In this document: piece after piece, positions 54,317 to 63,045 of the stretch | Position numbering within the stretch: position 1 is the first letter of the stretch | Layout: each line of letters starts with the position of its first letter | Source of the DNA: Deltaproteobacteria bacterium | GTDB lineage: Bacteria; Desulfobacterota; Desulfobacteria; Desulfobacterales; SpSt-501 | Assembly: GCA_016219005.1 (NCBI GenBank) | Contig: JACRCN010000045.1 | Location: 1-64,000, forward strand | DNA: 64,000 nucleotides | Direction: 5' to 3' | The notes under the pieces: model-generated | Seen by the model: only the letters and a program-made list of their open reading frames with translations | Told to the model about the DNA's origin: nothing | Databases searched by the model: none | Program-made: the position numbers and the translations under genes

Positions 54317-55102
54317 ATGAAGAAGTTGAAGATGTCGGCTTTGGGGTTGGCAGCAGGTGTGATGGTGTTGCTCATGAGCGGCTCGAACGCGTTATCGGAC
54401 GACGGGTGGGCCGAGGCGGTTGACCCGAAGAACTTCAGCGCCACCCTGACTTTCGCCACGGATTATCTCTTCCGGGGAGTCTCGCAGACGGACAACAAGC
54501 CCGCCGTTCAGGGCAGTTTCGACTACAAGCATCCGATCGGCGCCTACCTCGGCTTCTGGGGATCGAATGTGGACGACTATATTTCCAGGGGCAACATCGA
54601 GCTGGACGTTTACGGCGGCTACGGAAGGGAGCTGTTCACCGACCTGAACATGGATGCCGCGCTGATTTACTACTATTACCCCAGCAGCGGCGACAATCCC
54701 AATAAGAGCTACGGAGAGGGGCATCTGGGCCTGGACTACACGTTCAAAGAACTTCCGCTCAGTCCCAAAATCATCGGCGGCTACAACTATTCACCTGATT
54801 TTTACGGCGAGGATGGCGATGCGCATTATGGCAGCGGCCGGCTGGACCTGTCGCTGCCTTTTGAATTCACGCTGTCCGGCCTGGTCGGATACCAGTGGGT
54901 GGAGGGCGTCCACACCACCGGCAATGGCAATGGCGACAACGGCCATAACGGCTATGACTACACCCACTGGCGCATCGGGATCTCCCGGCCGCTGCTGGGG
55001 TTCGTCCTGGACCTGAGCTACAACGACACGAGCAACGCCGATTTCCTGGGCAAGCAAATTGCCGACGATCGTGTCGTCTTTTCAGTCTCGCGCACCTTTT
55101 AG
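54317..55102 (+). CDS. TorF-family putative porin
   Basis: 261 residues with a signal peptide (about 1-26). FSATLTFATDYLFRGVSQTDNKPAVQGSFDY (motif in outline) and repeated aromatic beta-strands ending in a C-terminal Phe (VFSVSRTF) identify the TorF/TIGR02001 family of outer-membrane beta-barrels. In several proteobacteria members lie beside glnK-amt, as here. The substrate is unknown; ammonium or small nitrogen compounds are an inference from position. GGGGAG precedes the ATG. Confidence 0.85.
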   Translation: MKKLKMSALGLAAGVMVLLMSGSNALSDDGWAEAVDPKNFSATLTFATDYLFRGVSQTDNKPAVQGSFDYKHPIGAYLGFWGSNVDDYISRGNIELDVYGGYGRELFTDLNMDAALIYYYYPSSGDNPNKSYGEGHLGLDYTFKELPLSPKIIGGYNYSPDFYGEDGDAHYGSGRLDLSLPFEFTLSGLVGYQWVEGVHTTGNGNGDNGHNGYDYTHWRIGISRPLLGFVLDLSYNDTSNADFLGKQIADDRVVFSVSRTF

Positions 55103-55126
55103 CTCGCAAGGCTGGCACACAAACCG

Positions 55127-55161
55127 CACCGGTCGGCGACCGCCTTGGCCGCCGACCGGTG
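55127..55161 (+). terminator. Strong hairpin after the porin gene
   Basis: CACCGGTCGGC at 55127-55137 and GCCGACCGGTG at 55151-55161 pair perfectly. It lies 25 bases beyond the stop. The lack of a T-run makes Rho-independent termination uncertain. Confidence 0.5.
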
Positions 55162-55386
55162 GCGTGTGCTCAAATTCCCCGGCTCTAATTCCGAGCAATA
55201 AGGCTGACCCGATAGATCATCTTTTTCGTGCCGCAAAGTAATCCCGCAAGGAAATAAAAACGCATAACGCGAAAACTTCCTTTGGCCAAACGGGGCAATT
55301 CTTCGGTTGCTCACATCCATTCGATAGGGGTCTGCTTTCTCCTGAGCTTGATAGCACTTGCCCATTGAAACGAGTTGCCGCGGATC

Positions 55387-58300
55387 TCAACTGTCCCGGA
55401 ACTCCCGGCCCCGCCATATCAAATAGATGGCAGGATAAATGATGAGCTCCAGGATGGTGGAAGTGATCACACCGCCCACCATGGGTGCTGCGATCCGTTT
55501 CATCACGTCGGCCCCAGTGCCGTGGCTGAACATAATGGGCACCAACCCCGCCAGGATCACGCTGACCGTCATGATTTTGGGGCGGATGCGTTTGACCGCG
55601 CCATGCATGATGCTTTCCCGAAGGTCGGATCGGGCTTTGAGCCGGCCCTCCTTTTTCCACTGCTCATACGCGAGATCCAGGTAAAGGAGCATTACCACGC
55701 CTGTTTCCGCATCCAGCCCGGCCAGGGCGATGATTCCCACCCATACGGCTATGCTCATGTTGTAATCGAGAAGGTAGAGAAGCCAGAAGGAGCCTACCAG
55801 AGAAAACGGGACCGCCAGCAGGACGATAGCTGTCTTGATGATGGAATTCGTATTGAGGTAGATCAAGACAAAGATGATCAGCGCGGTCAGCGGGATCACC
55901 ATCTTCAGCCGCTCGTGGGTCTTTAACAGGTACTCGTACTCGCCGCTCCATTCCAGGCGGTACCCGGAAGGCAGCTTCAGGCCGGCCGCCTTCTGCTTGG
56001 CCTCCTCCACGTAACCGCCCACGTCCCGGCCTGAAAAGTCGATGTACACGTAGGAAGCGAGCAGCCCTTCTTCGCTCTTGATCGCTGTGGGTCCTTTGAG
56101 AATTTTGATGTCGGTCAGCTGGCCCAACGGCACTTGGGCAGGTCCGGAGGCCGCTGACATGGACCCTGACGGTTTAGGACTGCCGGCGGTCATCATTGCC
56201 GGAACCAAAACGCGCTTGAGTTTTTCGATATCGGTCCTCAACTCCCGGGCATAGCGCACGTTGACGGGATAGCGCTCGCGGCCTTCAACGGTGGTGGTCA
56301 GATTCATTCCGCCGATGGCCGACTGGACCACATCCAGAATGTCGTCCACGGTGAGGCCGTAACGTGCCGCTTTCTCCCGGTTCACCTGGAAGTCTAAAAA
56401 ATAGCCTGTGGTGACGCGTTCGGCGTATACACTGCGGGTACCGGGTACATCTTTGATGAGCCGTTCCAGTTCCAGGCCGATTTTTTCAAGCTGGTCGAGG
56501 CCGGGCCCCAGGATCTTAATGCCCACCGGGGTGCGGATGCCCGTGGACAGCATGTCGGTACGCGCTTTGATGGGCATGGTGAACGAGTTGGCAACCCCTG
56601 GAATGGTGACGGCATCGTTCATTTCGTCCTTGAGCTTTTCAACCGTCATGCCGGGCCGCCATTCGGATTCCGGCTTGAGGTTGATGACGGTTTCAAACAT
56701 CTCGAGCGGAGCCGGGTCCGTGGCCGTCTCCGCCCGTCCGGCCTTCCCGAACACTTGCGCCACCTCGGGGATCTTCTTCAGAAGCTTGTCCTGCATCTGC
56801 AAAAGCTCAGAGGCTACCGAGATGGAAGCGGCCGGCACCGTCACCGGCATGAAAAACAGGGTCCCCTCGTAAAGCGGCGGCATGAACTCGGAGCCCAGCC
56901 GCATGAACGGGTAAACCGTTGCGGCCATGATGACGATTGCAAGGACGATCACCGTCTTGTGAAATCGCAGGGCAATCTTGGCGAAAGGCTCATATAGCTT
57001 GTGCAGGACCAGACTGATGGGATTGCGCTCCTCAGGCCGGATTTTTCCCCTTATGAACAAAGTCATCAATACGGGCGTCAGGGTGACGGCCAGAAACGAA
57101 GCAAAGAGCATGGCGAAGGTCTTGGTGTAGGCCAATGGTTTGAACAGCCGGCCGGCCTGGGCCTGGAGGGTGAAGACCGGCAAGAACCCGACCATGATCA
57201 CCAATAGCGCGAAAAAAAGAGACGGCCCGACCTCCTGGGCGGCCTCGATGATAACATCGACGCGGTTGTCTTTGCGACCGGTCGCCTCCCAGAGTTCCAG
57301 CTTCTTGTGGGCGTTTTCCACCATGATGATGGAGGCGTCCACCATCGCGCCGATGGCGATGGCGATGCCGCTCAAGCTCATGATGTTGGAGGTCACCCCC
57401 AGGTAGTACATGCAGATAAAGGACATGATGATGGCGACCGGCAGCGTGAGGATGACCACCAGGGCGCTCGGCAGGTGGAAGAGGAAAACCAGGCAAACAG
57501 CGCTCACGGCCGCGGCCAGCTTGATGATTTCGTCTTTGAGCGTGTCGATGGAGCGCTTGATCAGGTCAGTACGGTCGTAGGTGACGACGATCTCAACCCC
57601 CTTCGGGAGACTCGGCTGGACGCTGTTTTTGATCTTCTCTTTGACCCGTTCGATGACGCTGAGGACGTTTTCGCCGAACCGCACCACGACAATGCCGGCC
57701 GCCACTTCTCCTCGGCCGTCCAGATCGGCGAGTCCGCGTCGGATCTCCGGCCCGAACTGGATACGGGCGATGTCCCGAAGATAGATGGGGCTCCCGTTGC
57801 CGCCGATGCTGACCGGTATGTCCTCCAGGTCCTTGAGGCTTTTGATGTAGCCCCGACCCCGCACCATGTATTCGACGCCCGAAAATTCCAGCACACGGCC
57901 TTCCGCGTCGCGGTTGCTCTTCTTGATAACTTCAAGCACCTTCATCAACGAAATGTTGTAGGCGGCGAGACGGTTGGGGTCGATGGTCACCTGATACTGC
58001 TTAACGAAACCCCCGAGACTTGCCACCTGGGAAACCCCGGGAACGCTCTCCAGGGCCAGCTTGACGTTGTAATCCTGAAGGGAGCGCAGCTCCGCGAGAT
58101 TGTGGCTGCCGGTCTCATCGACCAGGGCGTAGGAAAATCCCCAGCCGACGCTCGTGGCATCCGGGCCCAGCACCGGGTTCACATCGGCGGGAATCTTGTT
58201 TTTTACTGCCTGGAGGTATTCCAGAACCCGGCTGCGCGCCCAGTAAATGTCGGTTCCCTCCTCGAAAATGACGTAAATGAAGGAGCTGCCCAGAAACGAA

Positions 58301-58554
58301 AACCCGCGGACTACCTTGACTTTTGGGGCGGCCAGCAGGGTCGAAGAAATGGGGTAGGTGATCTGGTCTTCTACTAAATCGGGGCTGCGGCCGGGCCATT
58401 CGGTATAGATGATTACCTGACTATCGCTCAGGTCCGGAATGGCATCCAGGGGCGTGTTGATCAGTGCCCAATATCCCCAGGCGGATAGAAAGAACATCAT
58501 CAGGAAAATGATGAATTTGTTGCGTGCACTGTATTCGATAATCCTGGCAATCAT
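55387..58554 (-). CDS. cusA: Heavy-metal RND efflux pump (CusA-like)
   Basis: 1055 residues from the ATG at 58554 (MIARIIEYSARNKF, the usual CusA start). Twelve membrane helices in two halves. CusA-specific stretches include FMPPLYEGTLFFMPVT, FGKAGRAETATDPAPLEMFETVI (split) and MPIKARTDMLSTGIRTPVGIK (split), with Met residues of the Cu/Ag relay. It exports Cu(I) or Ag(I) from periplasm or cytoplasm through TolC. It is the last gene of the copper cluster, 69 bases after the adaptor. Confidence 0.95.
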   Translation of the reverse strand: MIARIIEYSARNKFIIFLMMFFLSAWGYWALINTPLDAIPDLSDSQVIIYTEWPGRSPDLVEDQITYPISSTLLAAPKVKVVRGFSFLGSSFIYVIFEEGTDIYWARSRVLEYLQAVKNKIPADVNPVLGPDATSVGWGFSYALVDETGSHNLAELRSLQDYNVKLALESVPGVSQVASLGGFVKQYQVTIDPNRLAAYNISLMKVLEVIKKSNRDAEGRVLEFSGVEYMVRGRGYIKSLKDLEDIPVSIGGNGSPIYLRDIARIQFGPEIRRGLADLDGRGEVAAGIVVVRFGENVLSVIERVKEKIKNSVQPSLPKGVEIVVTYDRTDLIKRSIDTLKDEIIKLAAAVSAVCLVFLFHLPSALVVILTLPVAIIMSFICMYYLGVTSNIMSLSGIAIAIGAMVDASIIMVENAHKKLELWEATGRKDNRVDVIIEAAQEVGPSLFFALLVIMVGFLPVFTLQAQAGRLFKPLAYTKTFAMLFASFLAVTLTPVLMTLFIRGKIRPEERNPISLVLHKLYEPFAKIALRFHKTVIVLAIVIMAATVYPFMRLGSEFMPPLYEGTLFFMPVTVPAASISVASELLQMQDKLLKKIPEVAQVFGKAGRAETATDPAPLEMFETVINLKPESEWRPGMTVEKLKDEMNDAVTIPGVANSFTMPIKARTDMLSTGIRTPVGIKILGPGLDQLEKIGLELERLIKDVPGTRSVYAERVTTGYFLDFQVNREKAARYGLTVDDILDVVQSAIGGMNLTTTVEGRERYPVNVRYARELRTDIEKLKRVLVPAMMTAGSPKPSGSMSAASGPAQVPLGQLTDIKILKGPTAIKSEEGLLASYVYIDFSGRDVGGYVEEAKQKAAGLKLPSGYRLEWSGEYEYLLKTHERLKMVIPLTALIIFVLIYLNTNSIIKTAIVLLAVPFSLVGSFWLLYLLDYNMSIAVWVGIIALAGLDAETGVVMLLYLDLAYEQWKKEGRLKARSDLRESIMHGAVKRIRPKIMTVSVILAGLVPIMFSHGTGADVMKRIAAPMVGGVITSTILELIIYPAIYLIWRGREFRDS

Positions 58555-58623
58555 ATGAGTACCATTTTTATTTCTGGACACCGGAAGGGTACAGGGAATC
58601 AGGGAGTAGTTGAGAAATTTGGC

Positions 58624-59823
58624 TCATTGCTGGCGCAGAGGGACGACCCCCCGCAACTGGGCCTCAGAATCGATCAGGAAGTTTGCGGACGAAGCTACCC
58701 GGTCCCCTTCCTTCAATCCCTGAAGAACCTCCACCATTTTGTCGGCTCGCAGGCCGGTCACCACCTCGCGCGGCTCGAAATTGCCTTCGCCCTTGTCTAC
58801 ATAGACAATATTGCGCGTTCCGGTATCGATTACGGCCGCATCCGGCACCGCCAGGCGTTTGCCCAAGGCGATGGTGATTTCGATGTTGGTGAACATCTGG
58901 GGCATAAGACTTCCGCCGGGATTGGGGATGACCAGCCGCACACGCGAGGTCCGCGATTCACTGGACAGTGACGGATATATGTAGTCGATTTTGGTGGCAA
59001 ACTCTTTACCTGGCAAATAGCTTAGCCGGACACGAGCCGTTTGCCCCAGGCGGATAAGCGGTAGTTCATACTCGTAGACGTCGGCGATTACCCAGATTAC
59101 AGATAGGTCGGCGATCTTGTATATCGCCATGCCCGCATCCACGAACTGGCCCTTATTGATCATTTTTTCGAGCACGTAGCCGGTGAAAGGGCTGTAAAGC
59201 GTCAGGGTCTTCTTCGGCTCACGGCTTTCCTCGAGGGCCTTGATCTGCGCATCGCTGATGTCCCATAGCTTCAGGCGTCTGCGGGCAGATACAGCCAGAA
59301 AGTTGCCGGCCTCGGAGACTTCCGCGAACGGGCTTTTCGACCAGTCCTGCTTGGCTTTGAGGGCCAAGAGGTATTCTTCCTGGGTAGACACGAGCTCCGG
59401 GCTGTAGATGGTGAGCAGCGGTTCCCCCTTGCGGACGAACCGGCCGGTGAAATCCACGTAAAGTTCCTCGATCCAGCCGCCGATCTTGGGTGAAACGGTG
59501 CCGATGCGCTTCTCGTCGTACTCGATCCGGCCTACCGTGCGGATGACCTTGTCCAGCATTCGCTTCGTTACCGTTTCAAACTTGACCCCGATGAGCTGGT
59601 AACTTTCCGGAGAGATCTCGACAGTACCCGGAGCAGTTCCCTGGGCTTTGCCCTCCTTCTGAATGGACTCCATGGCCGGCCCTTTCGGTTGGTCGAGATC
59701 ATCGGCCTTCTTCTCCGATTGGGGGGGGCTCGCGCCGTGACCGGGCGGATGCTGGGCCTGGGCAGGAGCGGTCCAGGCCGACAGCGCGGCCAGCAGGAGG
59801 ATAACCGATACCAGGCGATTCAT
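58624..59823 (-). CDS. cusB: RND periplasmic adaptor (CusB-like)
   Basis: 399 residues with a signal peptide (about 1-23) and a His/Pro-rich start of the mature protein. The membrane-fusion layout is clear: barrel-sandwich start VRTVGRIEYDEKRIGTVSPKIGGWIEEL (in outline), hairpin helices, LYSPFTGYVLEKMI, beta-barrel VIADVYEYELPLIRLG and C-terminal VPDAAVIDTGTRNIVYVDKG (in part). Met residues at the N-terminus may bind metal. Its start overlaps the tolC stop by four bases. Confidence 0.93.
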   Translation of the reverse strand: MNRLVSVILLLAALSAWTAPAQAQHPPGHGASPPQSEKKADDLDQPKGPAMESIQKEGKAQGTAPGTVEISPESYQLIGVKFETVTKRMLDKVIRTVGRIEYDEKRIGTVSPKIGGWIEELYVDFTGRFVRKGEPLLTIYSPELVSTQEEYLLALKAKQDWSKSPFAEVSEAGNFLAVSARRRLKLWDISDAQIKALEESREPKKTLTLYSPFTGYVLEKMINKGQFVDAGMAIYKIADLSVIWVIADVYEYELPLIRLGQTARVRLSYLPGKEFATKIDYIYPSLSSESRTSRVRLVIPNPGGSLMPQMFTNIEITIALGKRLAVPDAAVIDTGTRNIVYVDKGEGNFEPREVVTGLRADKMVEVLQGLKEGDRVASSANFLIDSEAQLRGVVPLRQQ

Positions 59824-61166
59824 TTCACCACCTCCCGGGAGAATGTCTTGCCGACCAGGGCCTCCAGGGCTGCCAGGCTCTTCTCGTATTCGGTGAGGGC
59901 GTCGTGGTAGTCGAGTTCATAACGGTAAAGCTTCATGCGGCTGTCGAGCAGAGTCATAAAGTCGGCCTTGTTGACCATGTAAGCGCTCATGGCGGTGTCG
60001 ACCTGCAACTGGGCCTGGGGGAGGATTCCCGTCCGGTAGAGCTCATTCTTGCGCTCCAGGCGCTGTACCATCGATCCCATATCAGCGACCATATAGAGGA
60101 TCTCGTTTTGGGCGCCGTCGTATTTGGCCTGGGCGGAGCGAACATCCGCATAGCCCTCCGCCACCTTGCGTTCCTGCTTGGACTTGATGAAGATGGGCAG
60201 ATTCATTTCGATCATGCCGGTATACATGTCCAGGCGGTCCTCCCGCTGACCGTAAGCGAACTTCAGACTGAAATCGGGCAGATAATCCCGCTTCGCCAGT
60301 TCGATGTTCTTGCCTCGCGCGGCGATCTCCTGCTTCAGGGCCTTGAGCATGGGGTTGTCCGCGATGGCCTGTTGCTGAAGCTCTTCGATGGAGAACGCCA
60401 CCCGGCTGAAATCGAACTCCGCGGGCTGCCCTACCGGGCTTTTCGGCGGCCGGTTGAGAAGGTAGTTAAGCTTTGCCGCGAGAGCCCGCTTCTTCTGCTC
60501 GAGCATGATCAGGTCGTCCACCATCTTGGAGATCTCCACCTGGCTACGGATGACGTCTTCCTGGATGACCTGCCCGAGGGAGTACCGAGTTCGGGTGATC
60601 TTGGCCAGTTCCTCCAAGAGGCTCTTGTTGCGCTGGGTCACCTCAATGGCGCGGTAGACGTGGGAGAGATCGTAGAAGATCGTTTTGACGTCTCGAACCA
60701 CTTGGTTGACGATATCGTCGACCTCGGCCGCGCCCGCCTCCGCCTCCTTGGCGGCTATCTCCTCATTCAGGCCCCTCTTGCCGGGGAATGGAAATTTCTG
60801 GGAAACGGAAATTTCCTTCATCGTCATGTCTTCTTCATTGAAATCGAAGTTGTTCGGCAGATTGACCACCCCGAAGCCCAGCATGGGATCCTCAAGGGCG
60901 CCGGCTTGCGAAATCTTTTCCTTCAGCGCGGTGTGTCTTTCGCGAGCCGCGAAGATTTTCGGGCTCCTTTCCATGGCTTCCTGAACCAGCGTATCCACGC
61001 GGATGATCGGCTCTTCTCCGGCGTCGATGCCGGCGGCTGACAACAGCAGCGCCGCCACTGCCATGACAATCATGAACGAAAGACTCCGCGCACTCCGGCT
61101 TCTCCCCGACCGTCCTACGGACTTTTCCCCTCGTTTCACGATGCTCCTCCTCGCGGCTGGAATCAT
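59820..61166 (-). CDS. Outer-membrane efflux protein (TolC/CusC-like)
   Basis: 448 residues; a later Met after the Arg-rich start may be the true one, since the signal-like segment follows it (MIVMAVAALLLSAAGIDA). Long helical TolC repeats dominate: QEAMERSPKIFAARERHTALKEKIS (in outline), LGFGVVNLPNNFDFNE, NPMLKALKQEIAARGKNIELA and LPDFSLKFAYGQRE. It gives the outer-membrane exit for the RND pump. Its start overlaps the YtkA-like stop by four bases. Confidence 0.9.
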   Translation of the reverse strand: MIPAARRSIVKRGEKSVGRSGRSRSARSLSFMIVMAVAALLLSAAGIDAGEEPIIRVDTLVQEAMERSPKIFAARERHTALKEKISQAGALEDPMLGFGVVNLPNNFDFNEEDMTMKEISVSQKFPFPGKRGLNEEIAAKEAEAGAAEVDDIVNQVVRDVKTIFYDLSHVYRAIEVTQRNKSLLEELAKITRTRYSLGQVIQEDVIRSQVEISKMVDDLIMLEQKKRALAAKLNYLLNRPPKSPVGQPAEFDFSRVAFSIEELQQQAIADNPMLKALKQEIAARGKNIELAKRDYLPDFSLKFAYGQREDRLDMYTGMIEMNLPIFIKSKQERKVAEGYADVRSAQAKYDGAQNEILYMVADMGSMVQRLERKNELYRTGILPQAQLQVDTAMSAYMVNKADFMTLLDSRMKLYRYELDYHDALTEYEKSLAALEALVGKTFSREVVK

Positions 61167-61552
61167 TTCACGTCCACATTGAATTTCACCGGCGTGGTTT
61201 TCCCCGCCCGGGTTATCTTAGCCTCGACGTTCCAAGAACCGGACATCGAGAATTTCAAGGTGGTCTGATAGCTGCCTTCCTTTGGCACGGCATCTGCTTT
61301 GTAGTTCATGGGTGCCATGCCTGCCATGGGCGGCATGGTGTAAGTTATTGCAACCTTCGCATCCGTGACGGCTTTGCCACCAGTGTCCTTGATTGTCAGT
61401 TCCATAATGTTGTCGCCCACCACGGGCGGATTTTTGTCTATGCGGATGTCAAGCGTGTAGTCACCGGACTTCTTTTGAAGTTCGTAACTTTTGGCAAATG
61501 CCACGCCTGCCGCCAGGCACAACGTCAGTGACAGTATAAAAGCTTTTTTCAT
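61163..61552 (-). CDS. Exported YtkA-like protein
   Basis: 129 residues from the ATG at 61552 (GGGAGG upstream). A signal peptide ends at AFA near residue 20. The mature part is a single beta-sandwich domain of the YtkA/FixH type: LDIRIDKNPPVVGDNIMEL, VAITYTMPPMAGMAPMN (Met-rich, split) and WNVEAKITRAGKTTPVKF. In copper and RND clusters such small proteins may chaperone metal through their Met residues. It lies between the oxidase and tolC. Confidence 0.86.
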   Translation of the reverse strand: MKKAFILSLTLCLAAGVAFAKSYELQKKSGDYTLDIRIDKNPPVVGDNIMELTIKDTGGKAVTDAKVAITYTMPPMAGMAPMNYKADAVPKEGSYQTTLKFSMSGSWNVEAKITRAGKTTPVKFNVDVK

Positions 61553-61752
61553 GAGAGACCTCCCTTTTAGGGTCGAAATATCGGCACGCACCTGTCTGAT
61601 GAATGCATTGCCGTTTCGGGTTTGCCCAGCGTTGCCTGAATGTAAGCACAATAAGAACGCCTTACACAAAAACAAGTATTCGGCGATAGCATCAATCGAT
61701 AAGTCAATCCGGAAAATACTCCGTTTTAAGTGAAGTCTGAAGTCGTTCAGTC

Positions 61753-63015
61753 TCAAAGTCGATAGGCAACACTTCCCTTTGGATGGGCATACCATCCGGG
61801 ATCCTTGTCGTAGCTGGCCAGATGATCTCGGATTTTGATGACGGTGAACATACCGCCCATTTCAATGTTGCCGAACTGGCCTTTCCCCATCATCATCGGA
61901 AGAGTATTCTTCGGACCGGGCATGTGATCGATATGGGCGGCGTGTTCGGCCATTCCGGTCTCACCCATGGCCATGTACCCCGGCATCAATTCGCGGATCT
62001 TTTCCTCGAGGCCCCTCTGGTCGACTCCCAGGGTATTGGGAACGTCATGTCCCATGGCATTCATGGTGTGGTGCGATTTGTGGCAATGGAACGCCCAGTC
62101 GCCTGGAGCATCAGCGACGAATTCCACGTCGCGGGTTGCGCCGACAGGCACAAGGATCGTGGTCTCCGGCCAGCGGGCGCTTGGAGGAATCTTGCCGCCG
62201 TCCGTGGCGGTCACCCACATCGAATGACCGTGAATGTGGATGGGATGTTCATCCATGCTCAAATTGGCGAGCCGGATGCGCACGCGGTCCCCGGTTTTGA
62301 CGACAAGAGAATCGGTTGCCGGAAAGATTTTGCTGTTGAAGGTAAACATGTTGAACTCCAGCATGACCGCCGGGTCCGGCCGGTACGTCCCGGGGTGCAC
62401 GGCCCAGGTGTGCAGCATGATCGCGAAGTCTCTATCGACTGACGGATCTTCGGGTTCCTTTGGATGAACCACGAAAATACCCATCATACCTACGGCCATC
62501 TGCAGCATCTCATCGGCATGCGGATGATACATGAAGGTTCCGTGCTGCCGAAGAGTAAACTCGTAGACATAGGTTTCACCAGGTTTGATGTGGGGCTGGT
62601 TCAGACCACCCACTCCGTCCATTCCATTGGGAAGGAAAATCCCGTGCCAGTGAATGGTGGTATGCTCAGGCAGCTTATTGGTCACCAGAATGCGAATCCG
62701 GTCGCCTTCCACCGCCTCGATGGTGGGCCCCGGCGTAGAACCGTTGTACCCCCAGCATTTGACGCTCATCCCGGGGGCGAACTCGCGCATCACCGGCTCC
62801 GCAATAAGATGAAACTCCTTGACGCCGCCTTTCATCTTATAAGGCAGCGTGTTCCCATTCGGGGTTATTACGCGGGATGAGACAGCTCGCCCCGTTATCT
62901 TGGGGGCATCCTGGTGCTGGTGATGCTCCGATGAAGCCTTCGCCCCTTTCAGCGCAACCGACCCGCTCGTTACGCCGGCAAGCGTTGATAAGATCAACTG
63001 CCGTCGAGTCAACAT
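61753..63015 (-). CDS. Multicopper oxidase (Tat-exported)
   Basis: 420 residues. TRRQLIL plus a hydrophobic stretch is a twin-arginine signal. All four copper motifs are present: HWHG (His122, His124), HPH (His164, His166), HPIHIHGH (257-264) and HCHKSHHTMNAM (310-321), giving the type-1 Cys311 and axial Met321. The mature N-terminus is His-rich. Such enzymes oxidise Cu(I) in the periplasm. It is encoded between a TolC protein and the YtkA-like gene in the metal-export cluster. Confidence 0.93.
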   Translation of the reverse strand: MLTRRQLILSTLAGVTSGSVALKGAKASSEHHQHQDAPKITGRAVSSRVITPNGNTLPYKMKGGVKEFHLIAEPVMREFAPGMSVKCWGYNGSTPGPTIEAVEGDRIRILVTNKLPEHTTIHWHGIFLPNGMDGVGGLNQPHIKPGETYVYEFTLRQHGTFMYHPHADEMLQMAVGMMGIFVVHPKEPEDPSVDRDFAIMLHTWAVHPGTYRPDPAVMLEFNMFTFNSKIFPATDSLVVKTGDRVRIRLANLSMDEHPIHIHGHSMWVTATDGGKIPPSARWPETTILVPVGATRDVEFVADAPGDWAFHCHKSHHTMNAMGHDVPNTLGVDQRGLEEKIRELMPGYMAMGETGMAEHAAHIDHMPGPKNTLPMMMGKGQFGNIEMGGMFTVIKIRDHLASYDKDPGWYAHPKGSVAYRL

Positions 63016-63045
63016 GGGTTACTCCTTTGTCACTGATGTATGAAA

